Position numbers and translations under genes: made by a program. 64,000 nucleotides of DNA, from NCBI RefSeq assembly GCF_035582795.1, contig NC_134379.1:124001-188000 (forward strand), given 5' to 3'. The stretch's first letter is position 1; every line of letters starts with the position of its first letter. The DNA is from Mycteria americana (Eukaryota; Chordata; Aves; Ciconiiformes; Ciconiidae). Shown piece after piece: positions 1 to 12,036 of the stretch. The notes beneath the pieces are model-generated. The model ran no database searches, was not told the DNA's origin, and worked only from the letters and a program-made list of their open reading frames with translations.

Positions 1-1296
1 AGGCTACTTCTAAGCGCCTTCAGAATGTCTTTTGTGTGGTAATAAATTAGTAAGAATGCAGTAAATAATGTGGAACGGGAATATTTACAGAGTATATATT
101 TTCCCCCAAAGCTCTGAAAGGCTCGATAAGGGAGGAATATACCCACTGCTCACTGAGATAAGCTCCCTGAGACAGAATGCAGCAGATGTTTAACAAGCTC
201 TAACAGCCCCCAGACAATAACTCAGGAACAGGTCTGAGGGGTACTGTGTACAATGGAAGGCAATACTGGGAATTTTAGAATGTCAGAAGAGAGTCATTCC
301 CAAATGGTAGGTGGGCCAAAATAGAAGTAGTGACAGTGTCCAAAAAGTGCCAGTGCAAGCTCCTCACTTCTGTGTTTTGTCCAAATGATGGTGCCTCTGT
401 TAACACAAACCTCTCAAACGCCCTGCAGATTGAACAGGGGCTGTTCCCAGAGAGGAGCATGATACCAGGTTAATCGCTGCTTGCTCCAGAGTTTGGCTTG
501 CATTTTTCATGTTGGCTCGGCTTGGTTTGGCTTGCGTTTTCATCGTTACTCTGATTACGTATCCAGTTGGGTCAGTAGGTACCGTTGGAAAGGAATAATT
601 TGCGTTCTTCACCGTGGTGTAAGTTACAGATTCCTGACTCTTAGGTTGTAGTCTTCTGTGTGAGATAAGGAGTAGGGGGGGAGGAGGAGGGCATGGAAGA
701 GCACTTCATTCAGACTTTAATTCAAAGATGTAGGCTTTGTTTCAAACAGTTTGTTGGCTGCTGCAGAGCTGCTTGAAGGAGGTGACTAGATGTCTGCATT
801 TTGCCTCTACTGTCTGGAATACAGGATGGTACCCAGTGTCCTGTTGAAAATTTCTACAAGGTTAATTTTTTTTCTGAATTTTATTTGGGTCACAAGACTT
901 TCCTTGTCTCTCCCTTTCAGTGGTATCCAGCACCAAGGCAGAGCCTTAGTAGACCGGGAGCAGTCCTGCACCCATGACACCAAAAGGGATGTGCCACTGT
1001 AGTCCATGGGATGCTGCTTCTATTACAAGCTCCTTAAAGAAACCTAAGCGGTGAGTTTTCTCAAGGAGAATATTTTCCGTAAATGCATATCACAGGCTGA
1101 CTGTCTGTACTCTGACATTTTAAATATGTAGTTCCTAGAGTTCGTCTTCCTTCTCATTCAGCTATTCACTATGTGAGAGATGCCCCCTACTCCTGTTAGA
1201 CAGCACTACAAAGAGCCTGATATCCTGGAGTTAAAACCTCACCCACCAAAGGCTGAAAAACAAACCATTAATTGCGGTTGCTCTCCTGAGAAACGC

Positions 1297-1340
1297 CTTC
1301 TCTCTCTCTCTCCCCTCTCGCCCCCCTCTCTTCTGTCTTC
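1297..1340. repeat. CT-rich simple repeat
   Basis: A run of alternating C and T passes into C-rich sequence. It is a simple pyrimidine tract with no coding content. Confidence 0.7.
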
Positions 1341-1533
1341 TTTTTTAAACTAGGCAGTGCAGTTGCAATTCTTGCATTTAGCTGGTTGATTGTAGTTCAA
1401 ATTGCAGATTTTACTTCTCTCTGCTTTACTCTGATCACTTTGTTATTTCAAGGTGCTAGAGATATGCCATGTCTTACTCTCAAATGCAATGCTCTCGGGC
1501 ATTTGCATTCCGTTCCATTCTCCAGAGATGGTT

Positions 1534-1587
1534 ATGCTGTACACCTCATCAGATGTACACCATCCAGATGATGCTGTACACCTCATC
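1534..1587. repeat. Short direct duplication, 18-base unit
   Basis: The unit ATGCTGTACACCTCATCA occurs at 1534-1551 and again at 1570-1587, with 18 bases between the copies. This looks like a local duplication, not a known element. Confidence 0.7.
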
Positions 1588-2749
1588 ATATTGGGTGCCT
1601 TCCAGTGGTGCACCAAGTGAGGTGGCTAACATCTGTCACTCTTTCTTTTTGAACTCCTCACCTTCCCTGGCAGAGAAGAGTGTGCCATGGAAGTTCTGCT
1701 TTGGTAGAATGTTTTGGTTCTGGACTTCTTCTTGGGAGGATTTGGGGTTATTTATTTTGGTGTGGTTTTGCTTTTTCTACAGCTCTAGGTTAGGGGAGAT
1801 GCATTCAAAAGAATGCAACTTGTTCTTCAAAGGGCAGGAGAAGAGATGAGTGGTGGTCCTAGTTTCTGGAGTGTGATCGAGAGCGTTGGGAAGGCTCATT
1901 TCATAGATTTGAATCAGCCTGTAAGAAAGGCCAATTTTCAAAGCAAGAAAATGGTCTACTGGTTATTTGATCAGTGATTCACAGTACTCAGAAAATGTAA
2001 TGCCCCAGATGTGGCAAACGCTAAGTGCTATCTATACAGGCTCTGGAGTGGACTGGGACATTAAAAATAATGATGTCTTTGAACGTGTGGGTTGGGAGTG
2101 CTGAGGAGAGACAGAGAGAGAAGTCAGTTTGATCTGTGGGGAAAGCAGGAGCTGCTTCCAAATTTAAGTGTGGGTCAGGGCAGACATTTGAAAGTTAAGC
2201 TGCGTAGTGTTCCATCTGATCCCTGTAGATTACAATAACAAAGGCAGTGAGTACAATATGAATCTTGAAAAATATTTAAAATGCAATGATATTTTGATTA
2301 GGTTGAGGAGCTTTTCAGCATGTGCATGCCCAGTGGGTGTGGACGTAGTCAGTATCTACCTTCCCAGGCTTTGCACAGTCCTCTCAATGTAGCTGTAAGT
2401 GGCAGCGTTCATATTTTAGGCTTGGGTGCATCATTTAAAAGTTTATGTCTCCCTAGATCTCTCTGTCTTATTGATGGAGTGAGAGGTTCCTCCAGAAAGC
2501 CATTCAGAGTACCTAGATTTACCCCAAATCTAGCCATCTTAAATGCCTTTGTAGGTGCTGTGTGACTATAATTCACAGGCCTTTGGTTTTCTCTTTATCG
2601 TATTCTGTTACCCCTTCTGCATTCAGGTTTCTCATGGGTTCTCTGGGTTTAAGTGTTTAGAAAGCATCTCATTCAGCCATCTGCTCAAGGTAGTACCCTG
2701 CAACTTGGAACATCATTCATGCTTGGTGTTAATAGATTTTGTTTTTTCC

Positions 2750-3340
2750 TGTCCTGGTTTTGGCTGAGATAGAGTTAATTTTCTTCCTAGGAGCTGGTAT
2801 AGTGCTGTGTTTTGGATTTTAGGATGAGAATAATGTTGATAACACACTGATGTTTTGGCTGTTGCTAAGCGGTGTTTACACTAGTCAAGGACTTTTTCAG
2901 CTTCCCATGCTCTGCCAGGTGCACAAGAAATGGGAGGGGACACAGCCAGGATAGTTGATCCAAACTGACCAAAGGGCTATTCCATACCATATGATGTCAT
3001 GCCCAGTATATAAACTGGGGAGAGTTGGCCAGGGGGTAGCGGTCGCTGCTGGGGGACTGGCTGGGCGTCGGTCAGCGGGTGGTGAGCGGCTGTATCACTT
3101 TGGGTTTTTTTCCCCTTCCCTCCCTTGGGTTTTGTTCCTCTCTCTCTCTTGTTGTTTTCCTTCTCATTACAATTAATTATTATTATTACTATTATTTTGT
3201 TCCAATTATTAAACTGTTCTTATCTCAACCCATGAGTTTTCTTACTTTTGCTCTTCCGATTCTCTCCCCCATCCCACCAGGGGGTGAGTGAGCGAGCGGC
3301 TGCGTGGTGCTTAGCTGCCGGCTGGGGCTAAACCACGACA
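2750..3340 (+). mobile_element. Solo LTR of an avian endogenous retrovirus (ERVL-like)
   Basis: This 591-base element begins TGTCCTGG and ends ACGACA, the TG...CA ends expected of a long terminal repeat. It is flanked by a perfect 5-base target duplication, TTTCC (2745-2749 and 3341-3345). Inside are a TATA-like box (TATATAA, 3007-3013) and an ATTAAA polyadenylation variant (3208-3213), consistent with U3-R-U5 order on the plus strand. No internal viral genes lie beside it, so it is a solo LTR left by recombination. A 5-base duplication fits ERVL-type integration. The same terminal sequences recur in inverted orientation at 38023-38621. The family name is inference. Confidence 0.85.
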
Positions 3341-6300
3341 TTTCCATTGACGTGGGGAGCATTAGGTACCAATTCCTTTCAGCGGACATGGATGGAGCAT
3401 ATCCAGAATTCTGGGAAAATGTTTCAGAATTGATTTGGTTTTAGTAGGATTCTACTGAAAGTGCTAAAGGTGACCTAAATTGCTAGGGATGGACCATAGG
3501 TGCAGAATTGAAGGGACAGCAACCTCTAGCAGGGAAAAGAGGAAGCAGTGGATGAGCAGGAACAACACGTTCGACAGGAGTTTGAATGACTTGACAGAGG
3601 TCATGCACCAAACCCACAGCAGAGTCAGAACAAGAATCAAAGCTACCAATTTCTTCTGCAACGTCTTCATCTCGGGACCTTCAGCCATTCATTTCAGCAC
3701 TCCAGTGAGGTGCTATGCAGCTCGGGAGTGGGGGTTAAGAGACTGGGTTAGTTACTTGTTTACCAGAATCCCTTTGCTTAGGCACATCCATTCAAAGTGA
3801 ACCCTTCTAATCACTGGCCTTCTGATCTCAGTGTTTCTCACTGATTGTTATCAAACGCATGCACAGTGATACTGTGGTTCTAAGTCTCAGTGGGCATCTT
3901 GTTACAAAGCTTGCTACTTTGTAAAGACACGGAATCATCCTGCCGGTAATAGCATCGTCTGTCTATTGCCTGCCCCCCGCCCCTCCTTGGCTGTTTGTTT
4001 GTATGTTTGTATTTGGTGAAAATAGTATCCCTTTGCCATAAAGATCGCAATGTTCAAGCTGCGACTCACATTACCGCATTTTATTTGCTCCTGCTGTCAC
4101 GCAGCCCCTGCAGGTCATAATTCACTGTGGGTGTCATCACAAAACAACCTTGCTGGCCTTGTTATTGTTATTGGGTCCAGAAAGATGAGTTGCTGACCTT
4201 TCCCAAGTGCTATTTCTGTTGACTGCTAAAAACCTTAGAACAAAGTTGCGTCTTTCTTAGTGGTGTGAGCCAGACTCTTTATCTGCCTGCGAGCTTTCTG
4301 AATCTTAGCACATCTGTGAAAATAGCTCCAGGTATTTCAAAGGAGAGTGTAGTTTACTCTGCATATACTCTGAGGAAGGGTAAGCTTCAGGGCCTGACTA
4401 CTGGTACTAAGTAGTACTGGTTAATCACATTCATGTAGCTTCCGGTTTGCTTGTAGCAGAAGAGTGAGCTCACCTCTGCTTGCGAGCTCCCATGTAGAAG
4501 GCCTACTGCTGACCACCACATAGACTGCCAGCTGTTGGTGTGGGCAGCCCAGTGCTGGTCTGCGCTGTAAGGAGCTCATTTGGAATACAGTAGCAAGGCT
4601 GGAAAAAAGGTATTGTATATTCCACTGGTTTCAGGGTAACAGTTGTCAAATGCCTGCTATTCTGCTCTGCATCTCAACTCTTTTGGGTATTACTTTGCAA
4701 TGCTAATTTGGAGCAAAGCTCCCAAGCTGTACCAAGCTGTACAGGATATAGGTAAAGGAACTGCCAGTTCCACAATTCTTCAGATTATGGAAGAAAACCC
4801 CACATTTCTAAATATATCGGGGGGGGGCGGGAATTTCTGGAAAGATTTGATGTTGATGTTCATGGGAAGGTTTAAAACCAGAAGCATATGAAGGTCCCCA
4901 TATTTTCTCTGATTTTAGGGTGAAGGATGAGGAAGTCATATCAGTTTAATTCCATCAGGGAAGTCTTAAATATTTCTTTGCTGAGGGACATATCTTAGGG
5001 CAGCGAGAAAGAGACAGACAGATAGGTGCACTCCCCTGGCTTCCTCCTTTCACAGCTGTCAGGGCACTGAAGCAGCATGGAGGCAAAGCTCAGGCCTGAT
5101 GCTAGAGGACTAAATGAGAACTGTACAAAGCCGAGTTCTTGTCCAGCAGCTTAACCACTGGTGCTGTAGGCAGATCGCTTCAGAAAATGCTTCCGTTTCT
5201 GTCCTGTCTGTAAAATGAGGATGAAAATCTTGGCTTTCTTAAAGGACTTAGTGATCTACTCACAGGAGGAGGTATATGTATCTAAGGAATCAGGGATTAG
5301 TTTAGTTCTATATAAAATGAGTTGAAGCTAGGTCATTGGCGAGCATGCTGCCGCTCTCTGCATCTCAGCGTTCATTGCTCTGATGTTAATGCCTCACCAG
5401 GGTCCAGCTAGCTTGTCCAGTGCTTCTAGACTAGTGCCTTTCAGTTGCTTGTGCTAGCACTTGGGTAGTGCCTAAGAAATTCTTAGCAACAGCTCGGATC
5501 AAAGGGTTTTGATGAAGCAAAACACAAATGAGAAGAGAGTGCTTTTCTCTGCCTCTTTTTGTGAATGTTCTTGTAAGCCTAGATAAAGAACACCTTCCTT
5601 TGTTACTCATTTATTGGCCCGTATGAGAGGATAACAATCCTCTTTTATAGAATTGTTTAGGTTTTTTTTTTCACTGCCATGCAAGGCTCGTGACAGTGCT
5701 GAAGGCCATGAGTTTAAACCACCTTGATGACCTATGGGGGGAACCGTTATGCTTAGGCAAAACATGATTACTCGCGAGTGTGAAATGCTCAGATTAGCTG
5801 TTCAAATAGTTGGTAAAAGCATGGGAACTCTTATTCAAATAGTTGCCTGAGGAAGGAGACGGTTTCTAGTCGCTTCCATTTTTTGATGTTGAATTCTGTG
5901 CACTCCCAGATAAATCAGCATCCACTGTCACACAAGCCTCAGCTTTTGAATGCCAGCCATCATGGAGGACCAAACTCTGTATGTGCCCAGCTAGGTAACT
6001 CAAGGCACAGTTATGGGTATGCGGTGGCCATGGTATGTTCTCTTTCTGCCTGTACAAATGCACCCTCCCGCCGTCCCCCAAAATAACTTACCGCTTAGTT
6101 TGGTCTGTCAGTTAACCAGCCAGCATTCCCAGTAGCTGGATAAAGGCCACCTGGACACTGATTGCCTCTCCGTGTTCCAGATCATAATCTGTGAAGTGTC
6201 CAGTATTTATGGTACTGTGACCAAAGCACTGATGTGGAAGCTCTCTCAGAGCTACCTGTGTCCTTATATCATCAGCATGCTATATCCTGTTATACTACAG

Positions 6301-9300
6301 ATGCCTGGGGGAACGACTCTGCACTGAATGTAAATATTTTTAGTTTTACTAACTTCAGATGGTCTAGGACAGTTGGTGCTGGCTAGAGATTAGCTCCCAC
6401 TTCTTTATGTACGCTTGAACTACACTACAGTCAAGGTCTTACAATTCATCCAAATACCACTGTCATCAATGGGAGTCAGTCCTTTATTTTGTCTGTATTT
6501 AAACAATGCAGTTAAGCAGAGGAATGGAGTTCAATATTGGAGAAGCAGAACTTTGTGAAGGGTCTGGACATAATTGTTGCATATGAGAGGTGAAACAAGG
6601 AATGCTAGTGTAATATCAGTGCATTTGTACTGCCTTAGGTAACAGGAAGCTCAGGCTCGTTCTTGTAGCGGGTTCACATTAAATAGATAGGTGTATCGTC
6701 AGAAGAAGTCTTTAGCATTGTATTACTTCACTGGTAATACAGTTTAAGAATTTAAGAGAGGGTAATCACCTTGAGATTGTATCTCACCACTGCCCCCCTT
6801 TTATTGTTTGAACACCTGGTTTCTGGGAATATACTGAAGTGGCCTTTAAGTTTAGTATCTGCCATAAAGTTTTACATGTTTTCGGTGCCAAAGTTTAATA
6901 TGTCAAAATGATGCTCTGGTATCCTTGTTATTATAGTGGCTTGCTATAGCTGAAACGTAGTCTCCCTGCACGGTCCTCACTAGTTCTGTGACTGCAAATT
7001 TATAAGCAGCTGAGATAGCTTCTTTTTTAGCTCAGAAGTCCCTGAACAGCAATAAAGGGAGAACAGAGCTAGTGAATAAGAGCATGTTTAGCTATTTATG
7101 AAGGATCACATATGAAGCCAGAGCTGGAGGCAATGGCTCGGTGGAAACAAAATGTGACTCCATTGAGGTCAAAGCAGTTATATCAGGATTCATCTGTAGC
7201 CCCCATTTATTTTTAGTTTCCCTGTTAACATTCCTTCGTATGTACTTATAGCATGCCTCTCCCAATATTCTCCTCACCCACTCAGTTTCCCTGTCCTTTC
7301 TCATAACAGAGTGTTGGGGCTCTGGTTTAACTTCTGGTCAGATATTTAAAAAACAACAACCAAAAAAACCCCAAAACACCCAAAAACCAAAAGACACCTA
7401 ACTGCCATTGCTGTTGGCAGAAGTTGGCTGGGAAAATCCTAATAAATCCAGTACTCCAGTACTTAGATGTGCAGTCTTCAAAATCAAAACCAAGGCCTGC
7501 ATTCTGATTTTAGAGACACAACTGTAAATCTCAAGTAACTCTGCAGGAATTGATAGAATAACTCCACATTTACCCTAGTATTATAGCCGAGACTGGAATT
7601 TGCCCTGTTATCTTTTAAATTACCAGCATAGCATATGCATATTTACCTTGATTAGTAGCTTCAGATCATTCCTTCCATTATGTTTAATGCGAATATGCAA
7701 GGTCTGTGTTCTGTCTTTGGTAGAAGTCTTTCCCAGCCTTGCAGAAATCATATTGCAAATATTACATGGCTGCCCTTGGTAAACGTCTGACTCTATTGCC
7801 AATTGCTGGTATAGTCAGTGATTTAATGACCGTTAACTGTGTCACCTATGTCACGCAGGCTGAAATGCCATGGCAGCCAAGGGCTAAAATTATCCTGTTG
7901 AAGGAAGAGAGCTGATCACTCTCTCTTGGGGACTGTATCAAATTTGTACAAGTTTGCCATAGGCTGTGAGCATGTTTTAACACTTGCAATCTCCCCCCAA
8001 AAGGAGGCATAATGAAATCGGTTCGCTGTAGAACAAGAAAGAGAGGGAGAGATCATAGCAAGCTGGGAAGGATAACAAGCCAGAAAAGCAGAGCATTCAG
8101 GAAAAAGGGAACCCCAGTTGGGAAAAGAGAGAAGCCGACATACTGGTCAGGCCACTATCCAAACTGTGGGAATTTTATGTGGTACACAGGAATGTGGTGG
8201 AGGGTTTGTGAAGGATGCTTGAGGAGCTCATCAACCAGCATTATCAGACAGGAAAGCCACTATCAAGCCCTGGCCTGATAAATGGTCAAAGAGCCCGAAG
8301 AATTCCATAATGGAAGCTGGAGTAGTTTATGAAGTGTTTGGGGAATGCAGAGTGAGATAGTGGGGTACCTAGCAGTAGATTACACCCGAGGCATGAGCAA
8401 GAACAGCATGCTACTGGTCTCTTGACATTCCTGAAACTCTCCAGATGCTCGACAAAGGTGTTTCTTGGAATGAAGACAAAAGCAGACTGCAATTAGCTTA
8501 TTTGGGAACAAAGCACTGGCCATTTTAGCCAGCTTTTGGCAGCTCCACAGAGGAAGCTCCCCAGCCATGGAAGCATGCAGCGGTGTCCCAGCCTGACGGA
8601 ACGTCAGGATGCTAACCATGGAGCTGTCCCTTCTCATAGTGTTGGGCGACCCTGCTCCTTTCAAATGCAAAATCCAGTAGCAGCTTTTCATCCTCCCTCC
8701 CAGGAATTTGCCTGTGAGACCCCCGGCCTGGGTCACTCTCACAGCGCACCAGAGTCCCGTAAGACTTGCAGTTACTTCTCCCTTTTGCCCACCTCTGCCC
8801 CAGTCTCGGAATTCCCAGTGGTGTCACCCCTGGCCCCCAGACTGGGTAAGCTGAGTGCTGTGGAAAATAATGGCTAATAATAAGACACATTGTAAGACGC
8901 TGTGCATGGTGAAGCAGGTGCTAAGGAGGAGATGTGATTAAGGAACTGGTTTTGGTGAAGTCACCATAGATTTTTTTCCACTTCTTCTGTAACAGAGCAC
9001 TTTGAGACAGGTGCTGACAAAAAATGTCCCATCGCTGAGGCCTTCCCCTCGGCTGGCAGTCCTGTGTAAGCTGGAGCTAGGCCAGAGTATCAGATTGCCT
9101 TCTGCCATGAAAAGCTAGAACTCTGATCTGGAAAGAATTGGAACTGCCCATGGAACGCTGTCAGACACACGATCGGATAGTGATTTGCTGAGGAGAGGAT
9201 GACCAGGCCTCAGCGTTATCTGAGATCAGTATTGAGAAAACAAAGTTTGCAGCCATGGCAGCAACTGCTGTCTCTTAAATGTTACCCTTTACACGGCTTG

Positions 9301-10370
9301 GCACCCTGAAGTGTAACAGAGATTGTTAGTACTTCTTGTGGTGAGTGAACAGGGCCGAAGGAGCTGAAAGACCTTGCACAAATCGGGGAATGGCTGATCC
9401 TTTTGCTGCCTGTGGATATACGTGATTGCACATATATCTGCAGGCATATACCTTGTGCATGCACTCTGTTTCTTTCTGCCATCATCATTTCAGCGTTGTG
9501 ATAATTCCCGGTGCCAAGCAAGGATAACGCAGAAAAGTTGCCTGTCAGTTATGAGGACTCTTGACTATTAGCCCACACAAAGTGATTGTTATCTTCAGCT
9601 GTTTTCAAATAAGCTTTGCAGATTAGAACTAATGATCAAGATAAGTCACTAAGAACATAACTGATTTTTAATATTTAGAATGTTTATGCTCCTTTAGTTG
9701 CTAAAATCTTGTAATTTCACATGCCATCAGGCTGTGAAACCTCATCTGAGCGGCGATTATTCACGTGCACTCAAATCATCCCATTTTAGAATCAGCTTCT
9801 GTTATTTAAACTATCCCAAGTCTTTCTACACTTAAGGCACCTCTTTAAACCCTTGTTGCATAAATTCTGGTGGATTACTTTGCTTTTAGATTAGTCCACT
9901 TTAGTAGGTTGTGTTTTCTCAAGGTCTGAAATGAGTATGACTTAAGATGAGTCTAGAAATAACTTCTTTTCAGGTGAGGATTCCCCAGCTCGTGCTTCAG
10001 CTCACAAATGCACATGGGTGCACCTGCGTGTGATATAGGGGCAGTGCCAGTACCAGTCATACAAACAGTACCAGTCATACAAAGACACATGCATGCTCCT
10101 GTCAGAGTCTGTAAGATGTAGTGAATGTTGACCAAATTAGCCATACAGTTCTGCTTATTCCATCACACTCATGTGATGTAATTTAGGTTTCTTTTCCTAC
10201 CTTCCAAGCTCTCCCACCTTTTCACTCCCCCAGATCCTCTGGCTGGGAACTTGATGTTAAAAAACTACTGGAAGAAGTGGCCTGAAAGGCAGTCTTCCTG
10301 TTGTCCCAAATGACAAGACTGTAGTAGGAAAAGCGATGACTAGTGAGGCAAAAGAAAGATTTTTAGCAGG
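3341..10370. other. Non-coding stretch, no gene recognised
   Basis: Seven kilobases without a supported gene. Open frames are short on both strands and none resembles a known protein. Minor features are a G-run near 4820, an A/C-rich tract at about 7340-7385, and an 18-base tandem duplication at 10048-10083. I see no RNA gene or intact mobile element. Confidence 0.55.
10048..10083. repeat. Tandem duplication, 18-base unit x2
   Basis: CAGTACCAGTCATACAAA is repeated twice head-to-tail (10048-10065 and 10066-10083) without mismatch. Confidence 0.75.
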
Positions 10371-12036
10371 GCCGACTGTTCTATGGGTACCCAGCCCCTG
10401 GAGTTGGAAGATAGGGATGGGGACCAGACTGGAGCACCCATAATCCAGGGGGAAATGGTGAGTGACCTGCTGCACCACTTAGATACTCACAAGTCTATGG
10501 GGCCTGATGAGATCCACCCGAGAGTGTTGAAGGAGCTGGCAGAAGAGCTCACTAAGCCCCTTTCCATCATTTACCAGCAGTCCTGGCTAACTGGGGAAGT
10601 CCCTGCTGACTGGAGATTAGCGAATGTGACGCCCATCTTCAAGAAGGGCCGGAAGGAGGACCCGGGGAACTACAGGCCTGTCAGCCTGAACTCGGTGCCG
10701 GGGAAGCTGATGGAGCAGATCATCCTGAGTGCTCTCACACAGCATGTAGAGAATAACCAAGGGATCAAGCCCAGCCAGCATGGGTTCAGGAAAGGCAGGT
10801 CCTGCTTGACCAACCTGATCTCCTTCTATGACAAGGTGACCCGCCTAGTGGATGAGAGAAAGGCTGTGGATGTTGTCTATCTAGACTTCAGTAAAGCCTT
10901 TGACACAGTTTCCCACGGCATTCTCCTGGAGAAACTGGCTGCTCATGGTTTGGACGGGTGTACTCTTCACTGGGTAAAGAACTGGCTGGACGGCCGGGCC
11001 CAAAGAGTGGTGGTGAATGGAGTTTACTCCGGTTGGCGGCCGGTCACCAGTGGTGTTCCCCAGGGCTCGGTGTTGGGGCCAGTTCTGTTTAACATCTTTA
11101 TCAATGATCTGGATGAGGGGATCGAGTGCACCCTCAGTAAGTTTGCAGACGACACCAAGTTGTGTGGGAGTGTTGATCTGCTGGAGGGGAGGAAGGCTCT
11201 GCAGAGGGACCTGGACAGGCTGGATCGATGGGCCGAGGCCAATTGTATGGGGTTTAACAAGGCCAAGTGCAAGGTCCTGCACTTGGGCCACAGCAACCCC
11301 ATGCAACGCTACAGGCTTGGGGAAGAGTGGCTGGAAAGCTGCCTGGCAGAGAAGGACCTGGGGGTGTTGGTCGACAGCCGCCTGAATATGAGCCAGCAGT
11401 GTGCCCAGGCGGCCAAGAAAGCCAATGGCATCCTGGCTTGTATCAAAAATAGCGTGGCCAGCAGGACTAGGGAAGTGATTGTGCCCCTGTACTCGGCACT
11501 GGTGAGGCCGCACCTCGAATACTGTGTTCAGTTTTGGGCCCCCCACTACAAGAGGGATATTGAGGTACTGGAGCGGGTGCAGAGAAGGGCAACGAAGCTG
11601 GTGAAGGGTCTGGAGCAGAAGTCTTATGAGGAGCGGCTGAGGGAGCTGGGACTGTTTAGCCTGGAGAAAAGGAGGCTGAGGGGAGACCTTATCGCTCTTT
11701 TCAACTACCTGAAAGGAGGTTGTAGAGAGGTGGGGGTCGGTCTCTTCTCCCAGGTAACAAGTGATAGGACAAGAGGAAATGGCCTCAAGTTGCACCAGGG
11801 GAGGTTTAGACTGGATATTAGGAAATTTTTCTTCACCGAGAGGGTTATCAAGCATTGGAAGAACAGGCTGCCCAGGGAAGTGGTTGAGTCACCATCCCTG
11901 GAGGTATTTAAAGGACGTTTGGATGAGGTGCTTAGAGACATGGTGTAGTGGTGGTTTTGGCAGTGTTAGGTTTATGGTTGGACTCGATGATCTTAAAGGT
12001 CTTTTCCAACCTATATGATTCTGTGATTCTGTGATT
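10371..12036 (+). mobile_element. CR1 LINE, 5'-truncated copy A (CR1-J-like)
   Basis: This copy contains the reverse-transcriptase half of a CR1 pol gene and a 3' untranslated tail ending in the CR1 signature: a TTCCAACC hairpin region followed by repeated ATTCTGTG octamers at about 12015-12036. The 5' end lacks the endonuclease and the upstream ORF, the usual outcome of incomplete reverse transcription. Homology to the longer copy at 60330-63029 begins near 10371. The tail wording (GATCTTAAAGGTCTTTTCC) is what I associate with the CR1-J group; that subfamily assignment is from memory. Confidence 0.93.
10383..11948 (+). CDS. CR1 retrotransposon reverse transcriptase, uninterrupted 3' part of pol
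   Basis: A 521-residue frame without stops carries the reverse-transcriptase fold of a non-LTR retrotransposon. Motif A is [11 protein letters not shown] from residue 166, the [10 protein letters not shown] motif starts near residue 224, and the catalytic motif FADDTKL starts at residue 254. The C-terminal CR1 region ends in [15 protein letters not shown]. In an intact element this protein nicks target DNA and reverse-transcribes its own RNA; here the apurinic-type endonuclease domain is missing, so the copy cannot be autonomous. The ATG at 10383 is just the first in the truncated frame. Relative to the other copies, one extra AAG (lysine) sits near residue 495. The open frame suggests a fairly young insertion. 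It is not a host gene. Confidence 0.85.
   Translation: MGTQPLELEDRDGDQTGAPIIQGEMVSDLLHHLDTHKSMGPDEIHPRVLKELAEELTKPLSIIYQQSWLTGEVPADWRLANVTPIFKKGRKEDPGNYRPVSLNSVPGKLMEQIILSALTQHVENNQGIKPSQHGFRKGRSCLTNLISFYDKVTRLVDERKAVDVVYLDFSKAFDTVSHGILLEKLAAHGLDGCTLHWVKNWLDGRAQRVVVNGVYSGWRPVTSGVPQGSVLGPVLFNIFINDLDEGIECTLSKFADDTKLCGSVDLLEGRKALQRDLDRLDRWAEANCMGFNKAKCKVLHLGHSNPMQRYRLGEEWLESCLAEKDLGVLVDSRLNMSQQCAQAAKKANGILACIKNSVASRTREVIVPLYSALVRPHLEYCVQFWAPHYKRDIEVLERVQRRATKLVKGLEQKSYEERLRELGLFSLEKRRLRGDLIALFNYLKGGCREVGVGLFSQVTSDRTRGNGLKLHQGRFRLDIRKFFFTERVIKHWKNRLPREVVESPSLEVFKGRLDEVLRDMV

Larger units (their letters stand above)
1..2749. other. Non-coding stretch, no gene recognised
   Basis: Ordinary AT-leaning vertebrate non-coding DNA. 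Open frames are short, lack splice-bounded conserved peptides and match no family I know. It holds a CT-rich tract near 1297-1340 and a local duplication of an 18-base unit (1534-1551 and 1570-1587). It may be intergenic or part of a long intron of a gene outside the window. Confidence 0.6.

Noticed and set aside
10881-11855. 324-codon antisense open frame in CR1 copy A, repeated at 29111-30085 in copy D
   Set aside because: It is a shadow of the conserved reverse-transcriptase codons on the other strand. It appears in both copies because the copies are homologous.
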